Of a DNA stretch of 64,000 nucleotides, positions 1 through 8,700 are shown piece after piece; within the stretch, counting starts at the first letter, position 1, and each line of letters starts with the position of its first letter. The DNA comes from Chitinophaga barathri (GTDB lineage: Bacteria; Bacteroidota; Bacteroidia; Chitinophagales; Chitinophagaceae): NCBI RefSeq assembly GCF_003807585.1, contig NZ_RMBX01000008.1:124001-188000 (forward strand), written 5' to 3'. Under the pieces are notes generated by a model. The model saw only the letters and a program-made list of their open reading frames with translations. It did no database searches and was not told where the DNA came from. Made by a program: the position numbers and the translations under genes.

Positions 1-1
1 G

Positions 2-415
2 TTCACCCTGCCGGAGCCTATGGAAAAGGACCTGTTCCTCGTCTGCACCGGTACGGGCATCGCTCCTTTCCGCTCCATGGTGCACCACCTTCATCTTCAC
101 CAGCTGCCCCATCCCAATATCTACCTCATTTTCGGGGTACGGTACGAGAAGGATATGCTGTACAAGGAAGAAATGCGGAAACTGGAAGCTGAAATGCCCG
201 GGTTCCACTACCTCCCCACCCTTTCCCGCGAAGACCATCCTTCCTGGACGGGCCGTAAGGGTTACGTGCATTCCGTGTACGAAGAGCTGCTGGCGGACCG
301 CAGGCCGGCCAACTTTTTCCTTTGCGGCTGGAAAGCGATGATAGACGAAGCGAAGCAGAAGATCACGGCGATGGGGTACGACCGGCATGATATTCATTTG
401 GAGTTGTATGGGTAG
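2..415 (+). CDS. Ferredoxin-NADP reductase-like oxidoreductase, C-terminal part (5' end outside window)
   Basis: The reading frame is already open at the first base of the window, so only the last 137 residues are visible. They form the NAD(P)-binding half of a ferredoxin-NADP reductase-type flavoenzyme. The nucleotide-binding motif GTGIAPFRSM lies near the start of the visible part, followed by an IFGVRYEKDMLY segment and the C-terminal LCGWKAMIDEAK segment that closes the pyridine-nucleotide site in this family. The enzyme would move electrons between NAD(P)H and a flavin or ferredoxin. The FAD-binding N-terminal half is missing, so the exact subfamily cannot be told. The ATG at 20 is internal and not a start. 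The gene is followed by a palindromic repeat and a terminator. Confidence 0.8.
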   Translation, partial: FTLPEPMEKDLFLVCTGTGIAPFRSMVHHLHLHQLPHPNIYLIFGVRYEKDMLYKEEMRKLEAEMPGFHYLPTLSREDHPSWTGRKGYVHSVYEELLADRRPANFFLCGWKAMIDEAKQKITAMGYDRHDIHLELYG

Positions 416-462
416 TCTGTGTCTTTAAATTTAACGGTAAGCCAATGTTGGCCAGAAAAGGG

Positions 463-599
463 CGTCATTGCGAGGAGCAGCGGGGATTTTGTGCAGGAGG
501 CGCGACGAAGCAATCTTTCAATATTGGGTATATCAGTTCACCACAGGAGATTGCTTCGTCGCTCCACGCGCCTTAGCTCCGCTGCTCCTCGCAATGACG
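463..599. repeat. Palindromic intergenic repeat (REP/MITE-like)
   Basis: A long imperfect palindrome. The outer arms, 463-483 and 579-599, are perfect 21-bp inverted repeats beginning CGTCATTGCGAGGAGC. A second pair of 15-bp perfect arms lies inside (502-516 and 548-562, containing GACGAAGCAATCT). The whole element can fold as one large hairpin with an asymmetric insert. The core strings CGTCATTGCGAGGAGC and CGAAGCAATCT are those of a dispersed intergenic repeat I recall from many bacterial genomes, including Bacteroidota. No ORF inside it is credible. It sits between the oxidoreductase gene and the shared terminator. Confidence 0.8.
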
Positions 600-608
600 A
601 TTTTTTTA

Positions 609-641
609 AGGGCTGACCTTCTAGGCCAGCCCTATTTTTTT
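609..641. terminator. Bidirectional terminator between oxidoreductase gene and glyS
   Basis: A hairpin with arms AGGGCTGACC and GGCCAGCCCT (one mismatch) is followed by a run of T on the plus strand. It lies at the end of the plus-strand gene and just past the glyS stop on the minus strand, with A/T-rich tails on both sides, so it can serve both convergent genes. Confidence 0.75.
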
Positions 642-654
642 ATGTTCAGTCAGA

Positions 655-2085
655 TTAATCCATCATGGATTTCATCACCATTTCCTTCACGCTTGCCAGC
701 GGGATACGCTCCTGCTCCATGCTGTCGCGGTGGCGTACGGTAACGGTGCCGTCTTCTTTTGTCTGGTGATCGATGGTTACGCAGAAAGGCGTACCGATCG
801 CATCCTGGCGGCGGTAACGTCTACCGATGCTGTCTTTTTCCTCGTAGTAGCAGTAGAAATTTTTCTTGCAATCGGCCATCAGTTCTTTTGCGATCTCAGG
901 CAGGCCATCCTTTTTGGTTAAAGGAAGGATCGCCAGTTTGATCGGCGCCAGTTTCGGCGGGAACTTCAGTACCACGCGGCTATCCTCTTTTTCAGGCGTG
1001 CTCAGGTCCTGCTCTTCGTAGGACTCGCTGAGCACCATCAGGCAGCAGCGGTCCAGGCCGATGGAGGTTTCCACCACATACGGGATGTAGTTCTGGTTGA
1101 TCTCCGGATCGAAGTACTGCATCTTTTTGCCGGAGAATTTCTGGTGCTGGCTCAGGTCGAAATCCGTGCGGGAGTGGATGCCTTCCACTTCTTTGAAACC
1201 GATCGGGAAACTATATTCAATGTCCACCGCTGCATCGGCATAGTGGGCCAGTTTGGCGTGGTCGTGGTATTGCAGGTGCTCCGGTTTCAGGCCGAGGCTT
1301 TTATGCCATTTCATACGCTCTTCTTTCCAGTATGCATACCACTCCTGCTGGGTGCCGGGGCGTACGAAAAACTGCATTTCCATCTGCTCGAATTCGCGCA
1401 TGCGGAACACGAACTGGCGTGCTACGATCTCGTTCCTGAAAGCTTTACCCACCTGTGCGATACCAAAGGGAATTTTCATCCTGCCCGTCTTCTGTACGTT
1501 CAGGAAGTTTACAAAAATGCCCTGCGCGGTTTCGGGGCGGAGGTATATTTCGCTGGCGTCTTCGGCTACGCTCCCCAGCTGGGTGGAGAACATCAGGTTG
1601 AACTGGCGGATCTCCGTCCAGTTGGCCGTGCCGCTTACGCCGCAAACGATCTTTTTATCTTCGATGAATTGTTTCAGTCCCGCGTAATCATTTTCTTTCA
1701 GAAAAGCTTCCATGCCGGCGATCACGGCATCTTTCTCCGCTTCGGGCAGCGTATCCGCATAGGCTTCGATCAGGTGATCCACGCGGTAACGTTTTTTGCT
1801 GTCCTTGTTGTCGATCATAGGATCGCTGAAATTGTCCACGTGGCCGGACGCCTTCCAGATAGTAGGGTGCATAAAGATCGCGGAATCGATACCCACGATA
1901 TTTTCATGCATCTGCGTCATGCTTTTCCACCAGTAATCGCGGATGTTTTTCTTCAGTTCAGCGCCGTACTGGCCATAGTCATATACCGCGCTCAACCCGT
2001 CGTATATCTCGCTGGATTGAAAGATAAAACCGTATTCTTTACAGTGCGAAATGATCGCCTGGAACTTATTCTGATCTGTTGCCAT
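655..2085 (-). CDS. glyS: Glycine--tRNA ligase (single-chain, homodimeric type)
   Basis: The product charges tRNA-Gly with glycine in the cytoplasm. It is a 476-residue class II aminoacyl-tRNA synthetase of the alpha2 type found in archaea, eukaryotes and Bacteroidota, not the alpha2-beta2 enzyme of E. coli. The opening segment with YGFIFQSSEIYDGLSAVYDYG is the family hallmark. Class II motif 2 is in the FRNEI region, motif 3 in ETSIGLDRCCL, and a C-terminal anticodon-binding domain starts near residue 380 (LAPIKLAILPL). The Met at 2085 sits 7 nt downstream of a TATATTTG -7 box. It is transcribed alone and converges on the upstream plus-strand gene across a shared terminator. Confidence 0.97.
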   Translation of the reverse strand: MATDQNKFQAIISHCKEYGFIFQSSEIYDGLSAVYDYGQYGAELKKNIRDYWWKSMTQMHENIVGIDSAIFMHPTIWKASGHVDNFSDPMIDNKDSKKRYRVDHLIEAYADTLPEAEKDAVIAGMEAFLKENDYAGLKQFIEDKKIVCGVSGTANWTEIRQFNLMFSTQLGSVAEDASEIYLRPETAQGIFVNFLNVQKTGRMKIPFGIAQVGKAFRNEIVARQFVFRMREFEQMEMQFFVRPGTQQEWYAYWKEERMKWHKSLGLKPEHLQYHDHAKLAHYADAAVDIEYSFPIGFKEVEGIHSRTDFDLSQHQKFSGKKMQYFDPEINQNYIPYVVETSIGLDRCCLMVLSESYEEQDLSTPEKEDSRVVLKFPPKLAPIKLAILPLTKKDGLPEIAKELMADCKKNFYCYYEEKDSIGRRYRRQDAIGTPFCVTIDHQTKEDGTVTVRHRDSMEQERIPLASVKEMVMKSMMD

Positions 2086-2092
2086 AGTCGCG

Positions 2093-2100
2093 CAAATATA
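2093..2100 (-). promoter_or_regulatory. -7 promoter box of glyS (TATATTTG)
   Basis: Matches the Bacteroidota -7 consensus TAnnTTTG on the minus strand. A TTG lies 16 nt upstream as a possible -33 element. Only 7 nt separate the box from the glyS ATG, so the transcript would have almost no leader. Confidence 0.6.
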
Positions 2101-2154
2101 AAATCGAATTTCGAAACAACGTATTATATTAATATGACATTTCCAATGAAATGA

Positions 2155-2481
2155 TTACCTGAGCTTTTCATTGTCCTTATGACGGCTTGCGTCCCTGATA
2201 TTCTTTTTATCGAAGTTCTTTTCCAGGGCCGTATCCAGGTTTATCCCGGTTTGATTGGCCAGGCACAGCAGTACCCAGAGTACGTCCGCCAGCTCGTCCG
2301 CCAGTTCTTTTTTGCGATCGGATTCCTTAAAGGACTGGTCCCCGTATTGCCGGGAAATGATCCGGGCCACTTCCCCCACTTCTTCCGTGAGTATAGCCAT
2401 ATTGGTGAGCTCTGAAAAATAACGGACACCGGTGGTGTTGATCCATTGGTCTACCCGTTCCTGGGCTTCTTGGATGGTCAT
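2155..2481 (-). CDS. MazG-like nucleotide pyrophosphohydrolase
   Basis: A 108-residue all-alpha NTP pyrophosphatase of the MazG-like family, which hydrolyses (deoxy)nucleoside triphosphates to monophosphates and pyrophosphate as a housekeeping function. The metal-binding pattern is visible as EEVGEVAR (around residues 33-40) and DELADVLW (around 62-69). The length fits the short single-domain members. It lies 27 bp downstream of dtd on the same strand and is probably cotranscribed with it. The substrate cannot be read from the sequence. Confidence 0.88.
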   Translation of the reverse strand: MTIQEAQERVDQWINTTGVRYFSELTNMAILTEEVGEVARIISRQYGDQSFKESDRKKELADELADVLWVLLCLANQTGINLDTALEKNFDKKNIRDASRHKDNEKLR

Positions 2482-2508
2482 GTTCGGTTTGTTTTTATAA
2501 AGATAAAG

Positions 2509-2961
2509 TTACTCGCGGTTCTTCGTGTCAATAATGATGGTGACGGGGCCGTCGTTCAGCAGCGCGACTTTCATATCCGCGCCAAACTCGCCCGTGCCGA
2601 TGGGTTTGCCGAGATCTTTTTCCAGTTGCGTTTTCATCTGTTCATATAAGGGTATGGCGGTGTCCGGCTTGCTGGCCCTGATGTAGGACGGGCGGTTGCC
2701 TTTTTTGGTGGAGGCGTGCAGGGTGAACTGGCTGACCAGCAGGATGCCGCCCCCGGTGTCCAGTACGCTTTTGTTCATCACTCCGGCCTCGTCGTTGAAG
2801 ATGCGCAGGTTCACGATCTTGCCGCTGAGCCAGGCGATGTCTTCCGGCCCGTCCGTGTCCTCAATGCCTAATAATACCAGCAGGCCGCTGTCTATGGCGG
2901 ATCTGATTTCGCCTTCGATGGTGACGGAAGCCTGGGTTACGCGTTGAATTACTGCCCTCAT
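2509..2961 (-). CDS. dtd: D-aminoacyl-tRNA deacylase
   Basis: The enzyme removes D-amino acids (and glycine mischarged on tRNA-Ala) from tRNAs. The 150-residue protein starts with the conserved MRAVIQRV and carries the SQFTL motif and the C-terminal NDGPVTI segment with the Gly-Pro motif of the active site. The frame is open for 12 more codons upstream, but the family begins at MRAVIQ, so 2961 is chosen. It is divergent from arfB with a 42-bp gap and precedes the MazG-like gene. Together with arfB it gives a small translation-quality cluster. Confidence 0.95.
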   Translation of the reverse strand: MRAVIQRVTQASVTIEGEIRSAIDSGLLVLLGIEDTDGPEDIAWLSGKIVNLRIFNDEAGVMNKSVLDTGGGILLVSQFTLHASTKKGNRPSYIRASKPDTAIPLYEQMKTQLEKDLGKPIGTGEFGADMKVALLNDGPVTIIIDTKNRE

Positions 2962-2972
2962 ATTATTCGTCT

Positions 2973-2980
2973 TACATTTG
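2973..2980 (+). promoter_or_regulatory. -7 promoter box of arfB (TACATTTG)
   Basis: Exact match to TAnnTTTG in the 42-bp gap between dtd and arfB, leaving about 24 nt to the arfB ATG. No well-spaced TTG -33 element is visible. Confidence 0.5.
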
Positions 2981-3003
2981 TGCTTAAAGATAAGCATTGC
3001 TAT

Positions 3004-3405
3004 ATGCCGGACGTATCATCGGAAATAAAATTCAAGACTGCCCGTAGTGGCGGCAAAGGCGGGCAAAATGTGAACAAGGTGGAAACCATGGTGGAAGGGT
3101 ATTTTGATATCGCGGCATCCGCGTTGCTGACGGAAGATCAGAAGGCCCGGCTGCTCACCAAACTGGCGGACAAACTCAATGCCGAAGGGCTGCTGCAGGT
3201 GAAAAGCCAGACGGAACGCAGCCAGCTGGGCAACAAAGGAGAAGTGATCCGCAAAATGAACGAACTGTTGGCGAAGGCGCTCATTGTGCCGAAGAAACGC
3301 ATCAAGGTAAAGCCTACCAAAGCGATGATCGAAAAACGGATACAGTTCAAAAAACGCCTCAGCGACAAAAAGAACAACCGGCGGAATAACTTTGGAAACG
3401 AATAA
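3004..3405 (+). CDS. arfB: Alternative ribosome-rescue factor ArfB (peptidyl-tRNA hydrolase, YaeJ family)
   Basis: The product hydrolyses peptidyl-tRNA on ribosomes stalled without a stop codon. The 133-residue protein has the release-factor catalytic GGQ motif at residues 19-21 (SGGKGGQNVNKVET) and a basic, lysine/arginine-rich C-terminal tail (KKRLSDKKNNRRN) of the kind that enters the empty mRNA channel. It lacks the codon-recognition domains of RF1/RF2. The frame is open upstream, but the ATG at 3004 gives the normal family start (MPDVSSEIKFKTARS). The flippase gene starts 33 bp downstream. Confidence 0.93.
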   Translation: MPDVSSEIKFKTARSGGKGGQNVNKVETMVEGYFDIAASALLTEDQKARLLTKLADKLNAEGLLQVKSQTERSQLGNKGEVIRKMNELLAKALIVPKKRIKVKPTKAMIEKRIQFKKRLSDKKNNRRNNFGNE

Positions 3406-3437
3406 GGAACAACTATTTTTGGAACAAATTCATTGCA

Positions 3438-4931
3438 TTGGGAAATATTAAGAAACTGGCCGGTCAGACTATCTGGTATGGATTACCGACCATCGCGCAG
3501 CGGATGCTCGGGTTTGTGCTGCAGCTGTTCCTCACCAGCGTTTTTCTGACTGAACAGTTCGGGGTCGTTACCCAGGTGTACGCTTTCATCCCTTTCATGA
3601 ACGTCATTTTTACCTATGGGATCGAAACCAGTTATTTCCGGTTTGCCCAAAACACGGACAAAACACGGCTGTTTAACACCCTCAGCATTTCACTGATCGT
3701 TTCCAGTTGCATATTCACCGCATTGCTGATGCTGGGTTCCGGGACTGTTGCACAGATGCTGAACCTCCCGGGCCGCGGCGACCTGATCATGCTGGCGGCC
3801 GGCATCCTCTTTTTTGACACCCTGGTAGTGGTCCCTTTCGCCAAACTGCGGCAGGAAGGGAGACCCCGCAAATATGCGCTGGTCAAAATACTGACGATCA
3901 CCACCCAAATATTGTTTACCATTTTCTTCCTCACTATCTGCCCCAGGCTGCATACTGCCGGTTATAGCTGGATGAGCTGGTATAACCCCGCCGCGGGCGT
4001 GGAATATTATATGCTATCCAACCTGCTGGCCGGCTTCCTCGGGCTGGTATATATCTCCAGGGAATTCGTGTCTTTCCGCTGGATGTTCGACAAAACCCTC
4101 TGGGAAGAAGTGATCCGCTACAGCATGCCCCTCATCATCGTGGGCCTGGGAGGGATGGTGAACGAGATGCTGAGCAGGGCTATTTTCCCGAGAGTATATC
4201 CCTTCCCGAAAGAAATCACGGACAGCCAGCTGGGTATTTTCGGCGCAAATTATAAGCTGGCGGTGCTGATCACGGTGTTCATCCAGGCCTTCAGGATGGG
4301 CGCGGAGCCGTTCTTTTTCAACCAGAGCAAAAATGAAGACGCCCAGCATACGTATGCCCGGGTGATGAAGTTTTTCGTGATGTTGCTGGGGGCTGTGTTC
4401 CTGGTAGTGTCCCTTTTCCTGGATTTCTGGATACTGCTTATTACACAGGGGCCGGACAAACGGTACGCCGAAGGCATGCACATTGTGCCGGTGCTCGCCA
4501 TGGCCACGGTGTTCCTGGGCATTTATTACAATCTTACCATCTGGTATAAACTCACCAACCGCAATATGACCGGCGCCTGGATCACCCTGGCCGGCGCGCT
4601 GATCACCGTGGGGCTGAACATCTGGTGGATACCGCAGTTCAGCTACACCGGCTCTTCCTGGGCCACTTTTATCTGTTATGCCTTTATGATGACGGTGTCT
4701 TACCTCCTGGGACAGAAATATTACCCGGTGCCCTATGATGTGAAACGTATCCTGTTTTACCTGGGGCTGGCGGCGCTGATCTATGCGGGCCATGCCTGGA
4801 TACGCACCCTGGATCCGGGCTTCTGGACTTTGCAGGTCACCGGGCTGCTGGGCATGGGTATATACCTGGCCGTTATACTCTTTATGGAGCGGGCCGAAGT
4901 GGCCAGCCTGCTGGGGCGCAGGAAAGTCTGA
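3438..4931 (+). CDS. Polysaccharide/lipid-linked oligosaccharide flippase (MATE/Wzx-like)
   Basis: A 497-residue integral membrane protein with about 12-14 hydrophobic segments, starting with the family opening GNIKKLAGQTIWYGLPTI. Proteins of this kind (polysaccharide biosynthesis/MVF superfamily) flip lipid-linked sugars across the inner membrane for LPS, capsule or exopolysaccharide. No glycosyltransferase genes lie beside it, so the substrate is unknown. The start is a TTG at 3438; no ATG is available upstream in frame and the next residues already match the family. It could be cotranscribed with arfB. A hairpin without a clear U-tract follows. Confidence 0.85.
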   Translation: MGNIKKLAGQTIWYGLPTIAQRMLGFVLQLFLTSVFLTEQFGVVTQVYAFIPFMNVIFTYGIETSYFRFAQNTDKTRLFNTLSISLIVSSCIFTALLMLGSGTVAQMLNLPGRGDLIMLAAGILFFDTLVVVPFAKLRQEGRPRKYALVKILTITTQILFTIFFLTICPRLHTAGYSWMSWYNPAAGVEYYMLSNLLAGFLGLVYISREFVSFRWMFDKTLWEEVIRYSMPLIIVGLGGMVNEMLSRAIFPRVYPFPKEITDSQLGIFGANYKLAVLITVFIQAFRMGAEPFFFNQSKNEDAQHTYARVMKFFVMLLGAVFLVVSLFLDFWILLITQGPDKRYAEGMHIVPVLAMATVFLGIYYNLTIWYKLTNRNMTGAWITLAGALITVGLNIWWIPQFSYTGSSWATFICYAFMMTVSYLLGQKYYPVPYDVKRILFYLGLAALIYAGHAWIRTLDPGFWTLQVTGLLGMGIYLAVILFMERAEVASLLGRRKV

Positions 4932-4970
4932 GCCTACGAAAAGTTACGTAAGCCCGGTTGAACGGATGGC

Positions 4971-4990
4971 CTGCCGGGATAGACCGGCAG
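4971..4990. terminator. Hairpin in convergent gap between flippase and hydrolase genes
   Basis: A perfect 7-bp stem CTGCCGG/CCGGCAG with a 6-nt loop lies in the 108-bp gap where two genes converge. There is no T-run on either side, so terminator function is only suggested by position. Confidence 0.35.
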
Positions 4991-5039
4991 TGGCCGTTGC
5001 CCGTTTCCAGGGAAAAATGGTGACTAACCCGGTGTTTAT

Positions 5040-5702
5040 TTATGCAAAATCGGCCGTAGGATCCTCCGGAACGAAGGGATTATGGCGCTTTTCAAACCCT
5101 ATGGTAGTGGAAGGGCCATGGCCCGGGTATACGATCGTATCGTCCGGCAGTTTGTATAGTTTCTGGCGGATGCTCCTGGCGAGTGTTTCAAAATTACCTC
5201 CGGGGAAGTCCGAGCGGCCCACACTTTGTTTAAAAAGCACATCTCCCGCGATCACGAATTGCTGTTTGGCGCAGTAGAATGAAATGCTGCCCGGGGAATG
5301 GCCCGGGGTGAGTATCACCTCCAGCTCATCCTCTCCCAGCACCACTTTGTCCCCTTCCTCCAGGTAGCTTTTGGGCATCGGCGAAGGCTCCATAGGCAGG
5401 TTGTACATGGAGGCGCTCTGAGGCGAACGGTCCAGCACCACCTGGTCTTTCTGGTGCATTTCCATACCCACACCGAACGTTTTTACGACCAGCGCGTTAC
5501 TGAAGATGTGGTCCAGGTGACAGTGGGTATTCAGCAGCCGGGCAACGGTCAACCCGTTTTCCCGTATAAACTGAAGGAATTCCTCCCGTTCATTTTGATA
5601 ATAAAAGCCCGGGTCTATAATGATACACTGCTTTTGTTCGTTAATAAGTACGTACGTGTTTTCCTGGAAGGGATTCACCGTGAAATATCTGATTTCGAAC
5701 AT
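5040..5702 (-). CDS. Metallo-beta-lactamase-fold hydrolase (glyoxalase II-like)
   Basis: A 220-residue cytoplasmic MBL-fold enzyme. The zinc-binding motif THCHLDH is at residues 59-65 (H60, H62, D64, H65), a second metal ligand set is in TPGHSPGS, the bridging Asp is in IAGDVLF, and the last His is in YPGHGP. This arrangement fits the hydroxyacylglutathione-hydrolase-like group of thioester hydrolases; the substrate is not known. The Met at 5702 (MFEIRYFTVNPFQENTY) is the family start, although the frame extends 12 codons upstream. It is divergent from the TolB-like gene with a 57-bp gap. Confidence 0.9.
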   Translation of the reverse strand: MFEIRYFTVNPFQENTYVLINEQKQCIIIDPGFYYQNEREEFLQFIRENGLTVARLLNTHCHLDHIFSNALVVKTFGVGMEMHQKDQVVLDRSPQSASMYNLPMEPSPMPKSYLEEGDKVVLGEDELEVILTPGHSPGSISFYCAKQQFVIAGDVLFKQSVGRSDFPGGNFETLARSIRQKLYKLPDDTIVYPGHGPSTTIGFEKRHNPFVPEDPTADFA

Positions 5703-5759
5703 TGTTAGACCTTTTTTACTAATTTTAATTCGCAACACAATATTATCAATACTTTCCGT

Positions 5760-8700
5760 ATGAACCGATTTATTACCAGGTCATTCTTTTATTTCCTTTT
5801 CCTATCGATTGGTACGTTTCACGTTCAGGCACAGACGAATACTGTAGAATTCGGTCAAAACAGGGTTCAGTTCAAAAACTTCAAATGGCGCTTTTACACC
5901 ACCCGCCATTTTAATACCTATTTCGCCCAGAACGGCCTTGAGCTCGGAAAGTATGTGGCGCAGGCCGCGGAAAGGGAACTGCCGCAGCTGGAGGAATTCA
6001 TGGAATACACCTTCAGGCAGAAAGTAAATATTGTAGTATACAACAACTTCGGCGAATTCAAACAATCCAATATAGGCATAGGGATAGACTGGCAGAATAC
6101 CGGCGGCATTACCAAACTGGTAGGTAATAAGCTGCTCGTATACTTCGACGGTGACCATGCCAACCTCCGCCGCCAGATCCGCCAGGGCATCGCCCGCGTG
6201 ATGCTGGAAACCCTGCTTTTCGGGGAAGATATCGGGGAATTTGCGGGCAATGCCGTACTGATCGACTTCCCGAACTGGTTCACCGACGGCTTTATTTCCT
6301 ACGCCGCCGAAAACTGGAGCGCCAAACTGGACGAAGAACTGAAAGCCGTGATGGCTTCCGGCAAATACACCACTTTCAACCAGCTGGCTTTTGACAAACC
6401 CCTGCTGGCCGGCCAGGCTTTCTGGTATTATGTGGAAAGCAAATATGGTAAAGACGCCGTTCCTTACCTCATGTACATCACCCGCATCAACCGCGGCCTC
6501 AAAAAAGGCTTTGAGCAGGTGCTGCACATGAAACCCAAAGACGCCATGAAGGATTTCATGATGTACACTACCAAACGGTACCAGGAAGACAACCGTCGCC
6601 GCCGGCAGGTAACCCGCGGCACCGGCGTTATCTCCAACGAAATTGGCAAAAGGGACTACTACCGTTACCAGGCCAATCCCAAAAACAGCATGTACGCGGT
6701 GGTGGAATACACCAAGGGCCTTTATAAAGTAAAGATCAACCTGGGCTGGAGCACCACCAAAGTGCTGCTGAAAAGCGGCGTAAAACAACTCAGCTCCAAA
6801 CTGGACCCGAACTATCCCCTGCTGGCATGGAACCAGAAAGGCAACCGCCTGGCCATCGTGTACGAACATGAAGGGAAAACCAAACTGATGATCTACGACC
6901 TGGTGACCAAGATCACCATCAGGCAGGACCTCCCGCAGTTTGACAGGGTGATAGACATGAAATACTTCTTCGAGTTCGATAACTCCCTGCTGCTGTCCGC
7001 CGTGAAAAACGGTCATACGGACATCTTCACCTACAGCATCAGCAACGGCAAAACCGATCAGATCACGAACGACGTGTACGATGACCTGGACCCGTCCTTT
7101 GTGGCCTTCCCCGGCAAAAGCGGCATCATTTACGCCTCTAACCGTCCCGGCGCCAAAGCCCGGAATTCGGACACTGTGCTGCCGCACAACAACTACAACA
7201 TCTTCCTGATAGACAACTGGAACAAATCTTCCGAAAAACAGATATCCCAGCTCACGAACCTTGCTTATGGCAATGCCCGTCTGCCCGTTCAATACAACAC
7301 CACCCACTTCACCTTCGTAAGCGATGCGAACGGTATCAACAACCGTTACGCCGGTTTCTTCAAAAGCGAAAGGGCGGGTGTGGATTCGTTGTTTTTCGTA
7401 GGCGCGGAGATACTGCACAATCCTGACAAGGAAGAACTGGATTCCGCCCTTGCCGAATACGGCTCTACCGCGCCGGACTCCGTGCAGGCCGTGGCCATTA
7501 CAAACGATTCCACTTACGTGTTCCCGGTGACCAACTATCAATACGGTATCAAGGAATCCAGGATCGCGGGAGACCAGGGCATGGTGTCTGAAGTAGTACA
7601 GGTGGGCGATTACAAACGCCTGTACAAACTGAAGGTGGATACCAATACCCTGCGCAGGCGCAACGTAACTGCAAGGCCTACCCGTTACCGGTTGGCGCAG
7701 ATGCGGGAAGACAGCCTGAAACTGGGCCTGCCCAGCGTATACCAGAAAGACACGGCTACCAAACAGAATAACTTCTTCCAGAACGAGTTTGGCAACGAAC
7801 CCGCGGATACTTCCGCCCCGGCAGAACTGATCGCCACCGCGCCCAAGGAACCACCGGTGCTGAAAACAGCCAGGCTGAGCAATTATAAACTCAAATTCTC
7901 CTCGGACTACCTGGTAGCCCAGCTGGATAACTCGGTGCTGATGAACCGTTACCAGCCGTACATGGGGCCCCCGAGCTCCCCCATCCGCCTTACAGACCCG
8001 GTGAACGGCCTCGTGCGCATCGGTATCAGCGACCTCATGGAGGACTATAAGTTCAGTGGTGCCTTCCGTATCCCGCTTGCGCTGGATGGTACGGAGTACC
8101 TGTTCTCTTTTGCATACCTGAAAAAACGCTTTGACTATAAGTTCAGCTACTACCGTAAGGTGGACAAGGGCGAAGTGGGTTACCGCGATACATCCGGGGC
8201 GGAGTACATCTACCCGATCAAAAACAGGACGAACATCTACCAGCTGGAAGTACGTTATCCTTTCGATGTGGTGCGCAGCCTCCGCCTCTTTGCCGGCCTG
8301 CGTACGGATGAAATGGTGGTGCTTGCCAACGACGAGATCTCGCTCAAAGAGCAGAATTATAAAGAGACCAATGTACTCGCCAGGTTGGAATACGTGCACG
8401 ACAACGTGCTGAACCCCGCCATCAATATTTATAAAGGCACGCGGTACAAGATCTACGCGGACCTCATGTCACAGATAAAGAGCAACAGGAATACGCTCTT
8501 TAATGAAGTGACGCCCAAGGGCAAGTTCACGTACAACATGGGCATAGACGCGCGGCATTACGTGGAGATACACCGCAACTTCATATGGGCCACCCGTTTT
8601 GCGGCGGACCTTTCATGGGGCACGCGCAAGCTGATCTACTTCCTCGGCGGCGTGGACAACTGGCTGCTGACGCCGGATATCTACCGCAATAACGTTCCGA

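Noticed and set aside
419..743. Two short plus-strand ORFs over the palindromic repeat
   Set aside because: They are translations of the repeat and of the antisense end of glyS; the DNA hairpin explains the sequence.
1144..2154. Plus-strand open frame of 336 codons opposite glyS
   Set aside because: Shadow of the glyS codons on the other strand; glyS is a certain gene and the product has no recognisable domain.
5802..8399. A very long minus-strand open frame (865 codons)
   Set aside because: It is the antisense of the TolB-like gene, rich in His/Val/Phe as expected from complementing a GC-rich coding frame, with no domain or start signal.
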